From contig NW_008705562.1 of assembly GCF_000186865.1 (NCBI RefSeq), positions 13,599 through 67,885 of the forward strand: a DNA stretch of 54,287 nucleotides, given 5' to 3'. The notes under the pieces are model-generated. The model made no database searches. It was not told where the DNA came from and worked only from the letters and a program-made list of their open reading frames with translations. This DNA is from Aureococcus anophagefferens (lineage: Eukaryota > Sar > Pelagophyceae > Pelagomonadales > Pelagomonadaceae). Below, piece by piece: positions 1-12,736 of this stretch; positions within the stretch are counted from its first letter, which is position 1; each line of letters opens with the position of its first letter. The translations under genes were made by a program, and so were the position numbers.

Positions 1-1
1 G

Positions 2-3261
<3,260 letters not shown>

Positions 3262-4521
3262 ATGCGCCGCTCGACGTCCATGGAGTCGGACCTCGCGCCG
3301 CGCCTGCCGCGCGGCGGCGCGCGGCGCAAGGAGTCGGACGCCGCCGGGGTCGCCGCGCCGCCCGGCGCGAAGCATCGGCTCGCGGCGTGGTGCGCCCCCG
3401 GCCGGGCCTGCGCCGCCGTGTGCCTCGTCGCCGTCGCGCTGGTCGCCGCGGCGTGGAGCCGGCGGTCCGCGGACCTGAGCGTGCGCGCGTCCCACATGTC
3501 GTTCCGGCAGCGCGCGGGCGACGCGTACTGGCTCGCGCGCGCGAAGGCGTCCGAGGTCGCGCGGCTCGGGCTCGCGCCAAAGCGCGGCGGCCGCGGGCGC
3601 TTCAACGCGTCGGCCGCGCGCCTCGGCTGCGCGGCCCAGGACCCGCCCCTCGTCATGCACCTCAAGGTGCCCAAGGCCGCGTCGACGACGGTCTTCGACC
3701 TCGTCCACGAGCTCTCGGCGGCGAACGATTACGCGGTGAACTCGCGGCCCATGTACGTCGACGAGGCCCGGCCCCGGGCCTCGGCGCGCGAGTACGCGGC
3801 CTACTTCGCGGCGCGGCCGGACCGCACGGTGCGCACGGCGCACGGCGCCTACGTCGACCTCCGGGCCGCGGGCGTCGCGCGGCCGTGCTACGTCGCCGTC
3901 GTCCGCGAGCCGCTCCGGCGGCTCGAGAGCCACTACGACTACATCCACTGGGGCCCGCGGTCGCGCTGGGCGACGTTCTGGAAGGGCCAGGACCGGGCCG
4001 CGCCGTCCTTCCGCGCGTGCGCGGCGAAGCACGCGGCCGCGCGCGCGCGCGGCGGCCGCGCGCTCGCGGGCGCCGCGGCCGACAAAGGCGACTGCCTCTA
4101 CTGGGCCAACGCGCAGCTCGCCTACTTCTGCGGCGTCGGCGGCGGCTGCGCGCTCCGCGCGCTGCGGACGCGCGCCGGCGGCGCGGCGGCGCTCGCGCGC
4201 GCGCTCGCGAACGTCGACCGCGACTTCGCACTCGTCGGCGTCGTCGAGGACCTCGCGGGCTCGCTGGCCGTCCTCGAGCGCGTGCTGCCGACCTACTTCG
4301 CCGGCATCACCGCCGCCTACGACGCGCAGGCGACGCACAGCCGCGCGAACGGCGCGACGCCGCATGACGACCTCGACGACGCCGCGGCGGCGACCGTGGA
4401 GCCCTTCCTCCGCCACGTCCTCAAGTGGGAGTACGCCCTCTACGACCGCCTCAAGCGCAAGTTCGCGGACCAGAAGCGCGCCTGCGGCCTCGCGGAGCCG
4501 CCCCGCGCGCGGGCCCACTAA
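3262..4521 (+). CDS. Heparan-sulfate/uronyl 2-O-sulfotransferase-like type II membrane enzyme
   Basis: A single exon of 419 residues. It has a short cytosolic tail and one membrane anchor at about residues 50-65, as expected for a Golgi type II enzyme. The 5'-phosphosulfate loop is VPKAASTT (about 136-143). The 3'-phosphate region is VVREPLRRLESHY (about 213-225). The later blocks NAQLAYFCGVGG and FALVGVVEDLAGSLAVLERVLP, followed by an acceptor-side histidine (ATHSRANG), match the architecture of HS2ST/UST enzymes, which move sulfate from PAPS to the 2-O position of a uronic acid. The natural acceptor in an alga is unknown; a sulfated wall or mucilage polysaccharide is a reasonable guess. The start chosen is the first ATG in frame; a second lies at residue 7. 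Confidence 0.8.
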   Translation: MRRSTSMESDLAPRLPRGGARRKESDAAGVAAPPGAKHRLAAWCAPGRACAAVCLVAVALVAAAWSRRSADLSVRASHMSFRQRAGDAYWLARAKASEVARLGLAPKRGGRGRFNASAARLGCAAQDPPLVMHLKVPKAASTTVFDLVHELSAANDYAVNSRPMYVDEARPRASAREYAAYFAARPDRTVRTAHGAYVDLRAAGVARPCYVAVVREPLRRLESHYDYIHWGPRSRWATFWKGQDRAAPSFRACAAKHAAARARGGRALAGAAADKGDCLYWANAQLAYFCGVGGGCALRALRTRAGGAAALARALANVDRDFALVGVVEDLAGSLAVLERVLPTYFAGITAAYDAQATHSRANGATPHDDLDDAAAATVEPFLRHVLKWEYALYDRLKRKFADQKRACGLAEPPRARAH

Positions 4522-4646
4522 GCCCGGGCGGATCGTCGACGTCGAGTCGGGCCCGGACCGTCGGGCCGACCCCCGGGGACTTCCCCGGGGCCAGGGCCGC
4601 GCTCCGCGCGGTGTCGACCACCGAAGTGTGCGAGGCAGCCCCACCG

Positions 4647-5606
4647 ATGGAGCCCTTCGACGACGTGCCGCCGCCGCCCAAGCCCAAGCCGGAGACGGCG
4701 GCGCAGTTCGGCGAGCGCATGCGGGCCGACGACGTCGTGGGCAGCACCTACCTCGTCGTCGCGCCGCGCGGCGTCATCCTGCGGTCCGGGCCGGACCTCG
4801 AGGCCGACATCGTCGGCGAGGTGGCCCAGGGCGCCCTCGTCGAGGCCGTGGCGTGCGAGATGCTCGGCGACCGCGTGCGGGCGCGCGTCGTCGGCGACGG
4901 CTGCGACGGCTGGGCGACGCTCAAGCCCACGCTCATGGCGCGCGCGTCCGAGCCCGACCCCGCGGCCGCGGCGGCCGCGGCGGCGCCGCCGCCGCCGCCG
5001 CCGCCGCGCGCGCGGGGCGCGGCGCCGGCGGTGGGCGGGAAGCTCTACGCCGTCGACGGCGTGGCGCCGACGCTGCCCGCGTCGGGCCGCTGCTGGATCG
5101 CGCCCGGCGCGCGCGTCGTGGGCGCCGTCGCGCTCGGCGACGACGTGTCGATCTGGTTCAACGCGGTGCTCCGCGGCGACAACGACGCCATCACCGTCGG
5201 CGACGGGTCCAACGTCCAGGAGAACGCCGTGCTCCACTGCGACCCGGGCGCGCCCTGCGCCGTCGGCCGCGGCTGCACGATCGGCCACCGCGTCACGCTC
5301 CACGGGTGCTCCGTCGGCGACGGCACGCTCGTCGGCATGGGCGCCGTGGTGCTCAACCACGCGAAGATCGGGCGGAACTGCCTCGTCGGCGCCGGGTCCC
5401 TCGTGGCCGAGCGCGCGACCTTCCCGGACAACTCGCTCGTCGCCGGCAACCCGGCGAAGCTCGTCCGCGCGCTCACGGACGCGCAGGCCGCGGGGCTCCG
5501 CGCCGGCGCCGCCGACTACGCCGCCCTCGCGCGCAAGCTCCGGGGCGGCCTCGTCGAGGTCGACGCCGCCGCCTGCGTGCCCGAGGCCCGGACCTGCGTC
5601 CTCTAG
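4647..5606 (+). CDS. SH3-like domain fused to a gamma-class carbonic anhydrase-like left-handed beta-helix
   Basis: The protein has 319 residues. Residues about 34-98 form an SH3-like module (VILRSGPDLEADIVGEV, ending GWATLKPTL). An Ala/Pro linker follows, and then a hexapeptide-repeat beta-helix of the gamma-carbonic anhydrase/PaaY type from about 133. Three histidines fall where the family binds metal: His197 in NAVLHCD, and His214 and His219 in TIGHRVTLHGC. The FNAVLRGDND block is typical of the family. Function would be carbonic anhydrase or a structural relative, as in mitochondrial complex I, but no clear targeting peptide is visible. The same SH3-like module closes the hydrolase at 25080-26018. 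The gene ends 10 bp from the stop of convergent APC10. Confidence 0.8.
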   Translation: MEPFDDVPPPPKPKPETAAQFGERMRADDVVGSTYLVVAPRGVILRSGPDLEADIVGEVAQGALVEAVACEMLGDRVRARVVGDGCDGWATLKPTLMARASEPDPAAAAAAAAPPPPPPPRARGAAPAVGGKLYAVDGVAPTLPASGRCWIAPGARVVGAVALGDDVSIWFNAVLRGDNDAITVGDGSNVQENAVLHCDPGAPCAVGRGCTIGHRVTLHGCSVGDGTLVGMGAVVLNHAKIGRNCLVGAGSLVAERATFPDNSLVAGNPAKLVRALTDAQAAGLRAGAADYAALARKLRGGLVEVDAAACVPEARTCVL

Positions 5607-5616
5607 GCGCGCGCCG

Positions 5617-6385
5617 TTAGCGGAGGACGGCGAACTGCGTCAGCGCGACGGACGTGAACCGGGCCGCGTGCTTCCCCGCGCAGACGTCGATGGGCGTCCG
5701 CGGGCCGAAGATCTTCGCCTGGCGCACGTGCGTGTCGCGGCCGTTCTGGTGCATGGAGACGACGCAGACCTGGAGGAAGAACGCGCGGAGCGCCTTGCCG
5801 TCGCCGTGCGACAGGGCCACGGTCACCCAGCCCGTCGGCTCGTGGAGGTCGACGACCTCGACCTCGACGAGGTCGTGGAACGTCGTGCCCGCGCGGATCG
5901 ACATCTTCTTGGGCGTGTAGCTCTCGTCGAGGCCGTAGTCGAGGTAGAAGGCCATCTCGGAGATGGACATCTTCTTGTGGAACTGGATGTTGATGAGGTG
6001 CGGCTGGCCGCCGTCGCTCTGCCAGTACGTCTCCGTGTTCTCGTCGCCTGCGCGCGGAACGACTCGCGAGCCGGGCCGGCCCGGCGAAACTTCGGAACTC
6101 TCGAGCTCGGTCGAACCGGAGCCGTCGCGGCTCATTGCTGGACGAGTCGTTTGCGCTCGTCGATATCTCGATGGAACGACGACGAACGCCCGCAATACCG
6201 AACGCGCTCGCGTCGAAGTCGCGCGGCGCACGTCGTTTCCCGCCCGGCGCGGCGCGGATCTGCTCGACGCCGTTGCCCGGCTTGGCCGTCGACAGCGACC
6301 AGACGGCCTCGTCGCCGATCTCCCGGTTCGCCGGGCTCACGTCGAGCTCGCTCGTGCCCGTGCGCGCCTCGGCCTGCGCGGCCAT
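5617..6385 (-). CDS. APC10: Anaphase-promoting complex subunit 10 (APC10/DOC1), two exons
   Basis: Exon 1 is 6385-6256 and exon 2 is 6047-5617, giving 186 residues, close to the usual size. The DOC domain is highly conserved: EIGDEAVWSLSTAKPGNGVEQIR, then DENTETYWQSDGGQPHLINIQF, DESYTPKKMSIRAGTTFHDL and HQNGRDTHVRQAKIFGP. APC10 is the substrate-receptor subunit that helps the APC/C ubiquitin ligase bind D-box substrates. The intron is placed so that VEQIR|DENTETYW matches the family exactly. The ATG at 6385 gives a short N-terminus; longer upstream reading is Arg/Ala-rich and looks non-coding. Confidence 0.92.
6048..6255 (-). mobile_element. Introner element as the APC10 intron (208 bp), core antisense to the gene
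   Basis: On the coding strand the donor copy gcgccgcg (from 6255) and the downstream copy gcgacgag (from 6047) match in 6 of 8 bases. The intron ends gcgcgcag. The plus strand carries aaacttcggaactctcgagc and following core sequence, so the element is antisense to APC10. It shares ctcgagctcggtcg with the copies at 1693-1909 and 31579-31784. Confidence 0.8.
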
Positions 6386-7468
6386 CGCCTGCGACGGGCG
6401 CGCGGCGTCGGCGGCGCGGCGGCGGCGCGCGCGCGCGCGGCGGCGGCGCGCGACGCCCTCAGCGAACCTTTCCTGTGCTCTCGTCACCCGTGCCGCAGTG
6501 CCGCGGCGGCGCGCGCCGCGGGCGCGGGGCCGGCCCGCGGGAGCCGCGGCGGCCGGCCCGGCCCGGCGTGCAAGGCGCGCCGCGCGGCCGCGGCGGTCAT
6601 ATAAGATCAAGTGGTGCTTTCTTCCCCGGACGCGACGACGAAATCGATGCGACGCTGCGGCGCGCTGTGTGCACTACGACGTGGCTTTGGCGCTCGGCAA
6701 CTACCTCAAATTCATGTCATGCTGTGTCGATCAACGCGGTCGACACCTCTGTCGCGATCGGCCCGGTCAGTGGCCGCACGAGGCGTCGCACGAGGCGTCG
6801 GAGCTGACTTGAGCTGCGGGGTTCCGGGGAGGACAAGTTAACCCGCGTTGTTCCCAGCCCTCAGAAACCGACGCGTTTGGACGCGTGGAACAGGCCCTCG
6901 AATTTAATTCGAACATTTTTCTAAGAAATTTGCCCATTCGTCCCCGCCAGCACTCTGGAATTTTCCACCGCGCGTCGCCATCGGTAAGATTTTGCTTACT
7001 TGGACCACCAACCGCTTCCGACGGCGGGCGCCGTAAGCTCAGCGCGGCCGGTGAATTTAATTGGAGGACCGCGTCTCGTAGTAAGAACAAACGTTTTGGG
7101 TTGTTCATTGAAGTAATCATTGAAAACTTCATCGAAATCGTACAAAACTGCATCGTTTCGACCGACGGATAACGCTGCGATGATGTGATGCGCCGGCACC
7201 TCGCCGTTTTGCGCCAGGTGGTGCACGAAAAGCGCGCGTGCTGCGCCGGGCAGCGACGACGGGGTTCGTGAGCGCAAAAAATCCTGCTGGCGGCCTTCCG
7301 CGGCGAGACTGTCGATCACTGCGACTGCGGGGCGCGCCCCCACTCGATTTTTGCATCCCCGGGTTCATATGCCGTGACAGCTGGCATGGGGCAACTCATC
7401 ACCTCTCTACGGTCGCCCTGCGACTGAATTAGGTTCGAAACTCCCCCGCGCGCGCGACGACGACGACG

Positions 7469-7513
<45 letters not shown>

Positions 7514-7905
7514 ACGACGACCGACCGACCGACCGACCGACCCAGAAAATAGGTGCCAGGAACTAGCCCGGGACCCAGGGGAAGTCACCCGAGGTCCCCC
7601 CGAGTACGCCCCAGTCGGTTTGGTTTAAATTTTACCACCCCAGACCCCAAAGCCCGAGTTCACTCTCGCACGGCGCGTCAGCGACCGCCGCGTCCGCACA
7701 GGAGCCGCAGCTATACGGGCGAAGCCTCGTACGCTGGCGGCGCCGTCGTCCCTCCACGATCTCGGCGCCCGAGCGCTCCCCACCTCCAGCCGCGCTCCTC
7801 CGGCGGCAAGATTCCGGTCGGGCGAGCAACCGAGGCGCAGGTCGACGTAAAATAGACGATTATGACCAGAGCCAGCCGGGGAGACCGGGGGTTTTGCACA
7901 GGGGC
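6386..7905. other. 1.5 kb non-coding stretch between APC10 and the Mpv17-like gene
   Basis: The first 220 bp are GC-rich APC10 5' flank. From about 6600 to 7440 composition is markedly lower in GC, with no frame that looks coding. A compound microsatellite follows at 7456-7542. The rest, to 7905, is the 3' flank of the Mpv17-like gene. I recognise no gene or RNA here. Confidence 0.5.
7456..7542. repeat. Compound microsatellite (GAC)n(GGC)n(GAC)n(CGAC)n
   Basis: Perfect or nearly perfect runs of GAC, then about ten GGC units at 7471-7500, GAC again, then several CGAC tetranucleotides up to 7541. It lies outside any gene. Confidence 0.95.
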
Positions 7906-8499
7906 CTAGGAGCCGCGCGCGGCCGCCACCGGCGCGCGGTCGCGGTGCGCGATGAAGTCGATGGCCACGGACCAGGCGAGGTTGCCGACGGCGACGAACT
8001 TGACGCGGTGCGCCGCGGCGACGTAGGAGAAGTTGGCGAAGCTGTACGGGATCCAGAAGGCGGAGCAGCTCGCGTAGGCCGTCGCCCACTCCGCGCCGAG
8101 CGCGGCCCGCGCCTGGCCCGGGGACTGGCCCTGGAGGGCGCCGACGGCGAAGAAGTAGGCGGGGATGTAGACCAGGCCGCAGTGCGCGTTGTCCAGGAGC
8201 GAGCAGCCCGCGCCGTGGAGCCGCGACGACGGCCGCGAGAGCGCGGCGACGCCCGCGGCGCGGCCGACGGCCGCGGTCCACCTCGGCAGGTAGCCGTAGA
8301 GCACGTGGAGGAGGCCGCCGCTGTACGCGCCGCTGAATAAAGCGAGGGACGCCGCGCGCCGAACGTCCACGTCGCGCCGGCCCTCGGCGGCCTGGCAGAT
8401 CAAGTCGCCGGCGAGGCCCAGGGATCCGGCGGCGACGACGTCGGACCAGAACTTGGACGGCACGGTCTGGAGGAGCGGGATCGAGGCGCGCGCGGCCAT
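7906..8499 (-). CDS. Mpv17/PMP22-family integral membrane protein
   Basis: The protein has 197 residues from the ATG at 8499; an upstream in-frame ATG at 8622 would add 41 mostly hydrophobic residues. Family features are the early AGDLICQAAEGRRDVDVRR block, SGAYSGGLLHVLYGYLP, the small-residue membrane segment VYIPAYFFAVGALQG, and the C-terminal signature SFANFSYVAAAHRVKFVAVGN, which parallels the NF-x-VP-x-xR-W block of Mpv17, PXMP2 and Sym1. These proteins sit in inner mitochondrial or peroxisomal membranes with four membrane segments. Which organelle applies here cannot be read from sequence. Confidence 0.8.
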   Translation of the reverse strand: MAARASIPLLQTVPSKFWSDVVAAGSLGLAGDLICQAAEGRRDVDVRRAASLALFSGAYSGGLLHVLYGYLPRWTAAVGRAAGVAALSRPSSRLHGAGCSLLDNAHCGLVYIPAYFFAVGALQGQSPGQARAALGAEWATAYASCSAFWIPYSFANFSYVAAAHRVKFVAVGNLAWSVAIDFIAHRDRAPVAAARGS

Positions 8500-8865
8500 G
8501 GCGCCGGGCCCGCGGCCGGTGAGGCCGCAGAACGCGCGACGCAGAACGAGAACCCAGACGAGGACGCACGAATCTCTGTGGAGAAAAGACACAGTGCAAC
8601 TTATAAAGTTGAAGAAATGCATGTCCCGTGCTATAAACCTCAGCTGGCTCCGGACGCTCTCGGGCGAGCTGCTCCAGTTATCTGAGTACCTCGGCTCTAG
8701 ACTGCGTGCCAGTGGTCCATTTAGGCTTCAAAAAGAGATTTAATGCCACCGCCGCTTGCCCTAGGCCTAGGCTAGGCCGAACCAAACAACCTCCGTGCGC
8801 CGCTACCGACCGGTTTTACAACGGCACATAGTCTATTAATCCAAATTGCTGGGTATTTCGTAGTG
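8500..8865. other. Intergenic stretch between Mpv17-like and RNase H genes
   Basis: These 366 bp are the 5' flank of the Mpv17-like gene (its possible longer N-terminus reaches 8622) and the 3' flank of the RNase H gene. A short palindromic cctaggcctaggctagg lies near 8760. Nothing else is recognisable. Confidence 0.45.
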
Positions 8866-9863
8866 CTAGTTAGTGACGTGGAAGTATTCGTCCGCGCTGC
8901 CCGGGGAATCGACGGCCTGGTTGGCGAGCGCGTCGGCCTCCTGGTTCTCGTCGCGGCGGATGTGGGCGAGGGTGTGGTTGGCGAATTTCCCGAGGACCTC
9001 GCGCGCCTCGTCGTAGAGGGACCTACCGTGGACGACACCTGGGATCGGACTCGGTCCGCGTTCCGGGCGGAGCGACACCGCGCGCCCGTCGTCGGACGCC
9101 GACGGGGAGACTCGAGCTTCGCCGAGCGGACCTCGAAGATGCCTTTGAGCTGGTTCACGACGAGCTGCGAGTCGCCCTGGACGCGAAGGGTCCCGCGGAT
9201 GCCTTGGCGCCGCGCGGACTTGAGGCCCTGGATCAGGCCGACGTATTCGGCCATGTTGTTCGTGCACCGGGCGGAGCCGATGCGGACGCAGCCGGTCTCG
9301 ACGACGCGACCGTCGTGGTCCGACAGCACGTAGCCGGCGCCGCCGCGGCCCGGGTTCGGCTTGGCGGAGCCGTCGAACCGGAGGGTCGCCTCGTGGCGGC
9401 TCGCGCCGTTCGTCAGCCGGAGCGTGCCCATCTCCGAGTAGTGGCGCACGAGCAGGCGGCCGAGGCGCTCGTCGACGTCGCCGCAGCTGCTCGACGACCG
9501 GTGGTGCTGCGTGAGCTGCGCCGCGCGCGAAAAGGTCCGCCCGCAGCCGCGGCACTCGTAGTTCGCGCCGTCGTGCGCGCCGCTCGCGAGGTGCTGCCGC
9601 AGGCTGTTGAGTCTCGGCCAGCCGCGGTCGCAGATGCCGCACACGTACTCGCCGCGGTCGTGGTCGTAGCTGTCCTCGTCGGCGATGAGCGTGTCGTAGC
9701 GGGCGCCCCGCGACGACGTGAAGCGCTGCTGCTGGCGGCTCCGCTCCCAAAGAGAGATGCCCCGATGCACGTTCGACGCGCCCGCGCACCGCGAATTCTC
9801 GCTGTGTTGCAATAAACTCACGTGATTCGCGAAATATCGACCGCAAGTTGGGCAGGTGCTCAT
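8866..9863 (-). CDS. C2H2 zinc-finger protein with C-terminal type I RNase H domain, two exons
   Basis: Exons 9863-9112 and 9022-8866 give 302 residues. The N-terminal half has three C2H2-type fingers: CPTCGRYFANHVSLLQH, CGICDRGWPRLNSLRQH and CRGCGRTFSRAAQLTQHH. The C-terminal half is an RNase HI fold: LRFDGSAKPNPGRGGAGYVL (first Asp), NNMAEYVGLIQGL (Glu), VQGDSQLVVNQLKG (Asp) and RRDENQEADALANQAVD (final Asp). All four catalytic acids are present, so RNA:DNA-hybrid cleavage is expected. The same type of RNase H occurs alone in algae and in retroelements. No reverse transcriptase or integrase motif is nearby, so a host gene is more likely. The frame is open upstream into the 11-bp minisatellite, but the ATG at 9863 just before the first finger is the best start. 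Confidence 0.8.
9023..9111 (-). other. 89-bp GT-AG intron of the RNase H gene
   Basis: On the coding strand the intron runs from gtctcc at 9111 to cggtag at 9023. Joining gives VRSAKLE|SLYDEAREVLGKF, which is continuous RNase H sequence. Size and TAG acceptor match the 88-89 bp introns of the kinase at 17891-19273. The flanking duplication is weak here (gtctcccc versus gtccctct, 5 of 8). Confidence 0.7.
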
Positions 9864-10889
9864 CGCGACGGGCAGCGCCGAGATCGTACCTGATGTGACA
9901 ATGGACGGACCGGGCAGCGCAGAGCACGAAGTTCCAGAGGCTGGCGTATTATAATTATTATTTTTGTTCACCGATCTCACGTGGAGGGAGCCGCATGGTA
10001 GGCAGAGGGGGCCGACCACCAGGCATACACCAGCCGGGCATACACCGGCATAGCAGCCGCATAGCAGCCGCATAGCGGACGCATAGCGGACGCATAGCGG
10101 ACGCATAGCAGCCGCATACCACCCGCATAGCAGGCGCATAGCAGGCGCATAGTAGACGCATAGCAGGCGCATAGTAGACGCATAGTAGACGCATAGTAGA
10201 CGCATAGTAGACGCATAGTAGACGCATAGCAGGCGCATAAGACCAGCATAGCAGGCGCATACCACCAGCATAGCAGCCCGGCGACCGCTGTCGACGACCC
10301 CAGGCGACGGCCGCCGGAGGTCGCCGCATAGCAGGCGCATACCACCAGCATAGCAGCCGCATACAACCCGCATACAACCCGCATACAACCCGCATACGAC
10401 CCGCATAAAACCCGCATACCACCCGCATACCACCCGCATACCACCCGCATACCACCCGCATACCACCCGCATACGACCAGCATAGCAGCCGCATACCACC
10501 CGCATAAAACCCGCATAAAACCCGCATACCACCCGCATAAAACCCGCATAAAACCCGCATAGTAGGCGCATACTACCAGGCATACCGGCGGTCAACCCCC
10601 TCGGATGGTAGGGGCAGAGCTCTCAGACAGAGGAGGGGAACTCCAACCGTCGGTGACGGCCCGTACCAGCCGGCACGGGCCGCTGCGGGCGGCTGCGAGG
10701 TCCTCGCACCGAGCCGACCGATGAGTCGCGCCCTCGAGACAGACGAGGCAGTCGACGCGATCGCCCGCGGCGCAGCCAGCGGCTAGCGCTCCTTGTCCTA
10801 CGCCCAGCCGGTCGCCTGCGCGAAGCTCTGGTTCGACGCGCGCCGGCGGGATATGTTACGCGGCGCGCGCCCCCCGCGCGCCCGGCCGG
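9864..10889. other. Non-coding stretch containing the 11-bp minisatellite
   Basis: An AT-rich segment near 9945-9970 lies just upstream of the RNase H gene and could hold its promoter. The minisatellite fills 10023-10585. The remaining 300 bp to 10889 have no recognisable gene and include the 3' flank of the coiled-coil gene. Confidence 0.5.
10023..10585. repeat. 11-bp minisatellite, about 45 units, consensus gcataNNANNC
   Basis: Units begin gcata with variants such as gcatagcagcc, gcatagtagac, gcatagcggac and gcataccaccc, spaced exactly 11 bp. An interruption of about 50 bp of unrelated GC-rich sequence splits the array near 10275-10325. On the minus strand no unit contains a stop, so all three frames stay open for about 190 codons and would encode an 11-residue repeat (such as MRVVCGWYAGG). 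That openness follows from the repeat and is not evidence of coding. Confidence 0.95.
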
Positions 10890-12539
10890 TCAGTCGCGGT
10901 CGAAGCGGCGGGCGCCGACGGGGTGGGTCGGCGAGCCCGCGGCCGGCGGCGGCGCGTAGGCGCCGCCGTAGTGCCGCGGCGGCGGCGAGGGCGGGAAGAG
11001 GGGCGCGGGCTGGGGCTTGGGGACGCCGTCCGTCGCGAGGAGGCGGAGCATGGCCTCGTCCGTGTTCGCGCCCGGCGCGGCCGTGTCCGCGATGCCGACG
11101 GCCGGCGCGTTCGAGTCGCAGAACTGGGTCAGGAGCTCGATGCGCGCGCGGGCCCACTGCGCGCGCTCGCTCCGCTCGCGCTCGAGCTGGACGCCGAGGT
11201 GGTGCACGCGGTCCTCGAGGGCGCGGTTGTCGTCCTCGAGGCCCCGCGCGCGCGCGACGAGCGCGTCGTAGGACCGGAGCCGGTCCCGGAGCTGGCCGAC
11301 CTCGGCCTTGACGCCGTCGGCGGCGACGAGCATCTCCTCGAACTGGCGCTCGCGGGCCTTGGCGTGCTGGCGCACCTCGCGGAGCTGCTCGCGCGCGGTG
11401 CCGAGCTCGAGCTCGAGCGGCTGCACGTGCTCCCGCTCGTGGCGCTCGCCCGCGAGGAGCCGGTTCTGGCTGTCGCCCAGCGCGCGCCGGAGCTCGAGGT
11501 TCTCGCCCTGGAGCTGCGCGCGGCTCCGCTCCGCGTCCGCGCGGAGCTTCTCCTTTGTGCCGAGGAGCTCCTTCTGCCTGTGTGGACATCGACCGCCGGT
11601 TCGGGACGTCCGCACCGAACGTCGACGCGCTCGAGCTCGGCCGCGTCGACGTCGATTCGGCCGATGTTTGGACGGATCGATGGCTCTCGTCGAGTGCTCG
11701 ACGCACGGCCGAAACGTCCGGTCCACACCCTTCGATCACGCGCCCATTGAAGTCGGGTGGAAGATGCGAGTGCCGCGCGGCCTGCCGCTGCTCCGCGACG
11801 AGCGCGACGCCCGCGAGGCGCTCGTCGACCTCGCCGCGGCCCCGCAACGCCTCGACGGCCTCGGCCCGCAGCACGGCGGCGTCGTTGCGCCGCGCGTCGA
11901 CCTCGACGCGGAGGCGCCGCTCCGTCTCCGCGTGGCCGTCGAGCGACTTCTTGAGCTCGCCGCCGAGCGCGCCTGGGCAGGACAAGAGAGATTCAACGTC
12001 GCTTCAACGTGCGTGTTCCGCGCGCGCGCGTTCCGGAAAAAGCATCCACGCTTCGAGACCGTTCCAAGAGATGATCGCTCGTCCAAAAATCAGCCGAAAC
12101 GAGTGGAAAACGGCCGAGATCGGAGCCTTTGAAGTTGGGCATGTCGCTCTCTTGTCCTGCCCTGGAGCGCGCGGAGGCGCCGCTCGAGGCCCGCGCGCTG
12201 CTGGCCCTGCTGCGCGGCCGCCGCCTTCTCCGCGCCGAGGCTCCGCTCGAGGTCCTCGCAGCGCGCCGCCCAGGCCTCCTCGCGCTTCGCGAACGCGCGC
12301 CGCTCCTCGTCGCAGCGCCGCTGCGTCTGGCGGACCTCGTGGCGCAGGCCCTTGACGAGGTCCTCGGTGACGCGCGCGCGCTCCGCGCGCGCCCGCGAGC
12401 GCTCGAGCTCGGACCGCGCGTTGCCGAGGGTCGTCCGCAGCGTCTCGATGAGCACGTCCTTCTTGCAGCCCGACGACACGAGGCTGTGCATGAGCTCGGC
12501 GCTCTCCTCGGACGTCTTCTTCGACGCCGACCGCACCAT
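10890..12539 (-). CDS. Long coiled-coil protein of unknown function, three exons
   Basis: Exons 12539-12173, 11972-11786 and 11577-10890 join in frame to 413 residues. Almost the whole length is heptad-rich, Leu/Glu/Arg/Ala coiled coil (LERRLRALGGELKKSLDGHAE, then QKELLGTKEKLRADAERSR, then LELELGTAREQLREVRQHA). The C-terminal 80 residues are Pro/Ala-rich and probably disordered. I do not recognise a family; structural roles such as basal body, flagellum or cytoskeleton are typical for such proteins. It is transcribed divergently from the RSP2-like gene across 197 bp, which makes a ciliary role attractive but unproven. The ATG at 12620 is an alternative start adding 27 basic residues. Confidence 0.75.
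11578..11785 (-). mobile_element. Introner element as second intron of the coiled-coil gene (208 bp), core antisense
   Basis: Coding strand: donor gcaggccg from 11785, acceptor ccacacag followed by gcagaagg from 11577. Only gcag is shared. Splicing gives VAEQR|QKELLGTKEKL with unbroken coiled coil. The plus strand carries ctcgagctcggccgcgtcga and gccgatgtttggacggatcg, so the element is antisense to the gene. Its length equals that of the APC10 intron. Confidence 0.75.
11973..12172 (-). mobile_element. Introner element, 192 bp plus 8-bp target duplication, first intron of the coiled-coil gene
   Basis: The target duplication gagcgcgc is exact at 11965-11972 and 12165-12172. On the coding strand it reads gcgcgctc and supplies a GC donor. 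The element at 11973-12164 has terminal inverted repeats ctgggcaggacaagag and cagggcaggacaagag. It aligns base for base over most of its length with the element at 14026-14217. Splicing restores LERRLR|ALGGELKK. Confidence 0.92.
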
Positions 12540-12736
12540 CGCCGATCGCCGTCCCGCGGGGGGGGGCGTCTCGCGTCGCGCGCCGCCGCGGGGGCCGCTT
12601 CTCGTCGCCGCGAGTCGCACGCTAGGCGCCGGCCATCGATCCTCCGGGGCGTCGCGCCAAGGAACGGCATGATACGGCAGGCATGGATACGCGCTGATAA
12701 CGAGCCGCGGCTGCAGCGCGCTGGTCGGCGTCGGCC
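12540..12736. promoter_or_regulatory. Short divergent intergenic region (probable bidirectional promoter)
   Basis: Only 197 bp separate the start codons of the coiled-coil gene (minus) and the RSP2-like gene (plus). Both promoters must lie here or overlap the 5' ends. No TATA-like box is evident. The role is inferred from geometry only. Confidence 0.45.

Noticed and set aside
7430..7445. T-arm-like ggttcgaaac as a tRNA 3' end
   Set aside because: The 5-bp stems do not pair and there is no matching upstream acceptor strand.
8866..9863. RNase H gene as a retrotransposon fragment
   Set aside because: No reverse transcriptase, integrase or terminal repeat nearby, and the ORF begins with intact zinc fingers.
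10023..10585. CRISPR-like array
   Set aside because: Units are contiguous 11-bp repeats with no spacers; the genome is eukaryotic and no cas-like gene is present.
9958..10595. Three overlapping minus-strand ORFs with an 11-residue Cys/Tyr-rich repeat as coding genes
   Set aside because: All three frames are open equally because the 11-bp unit lacks stops. There is no frame preference, so coding is not supported.
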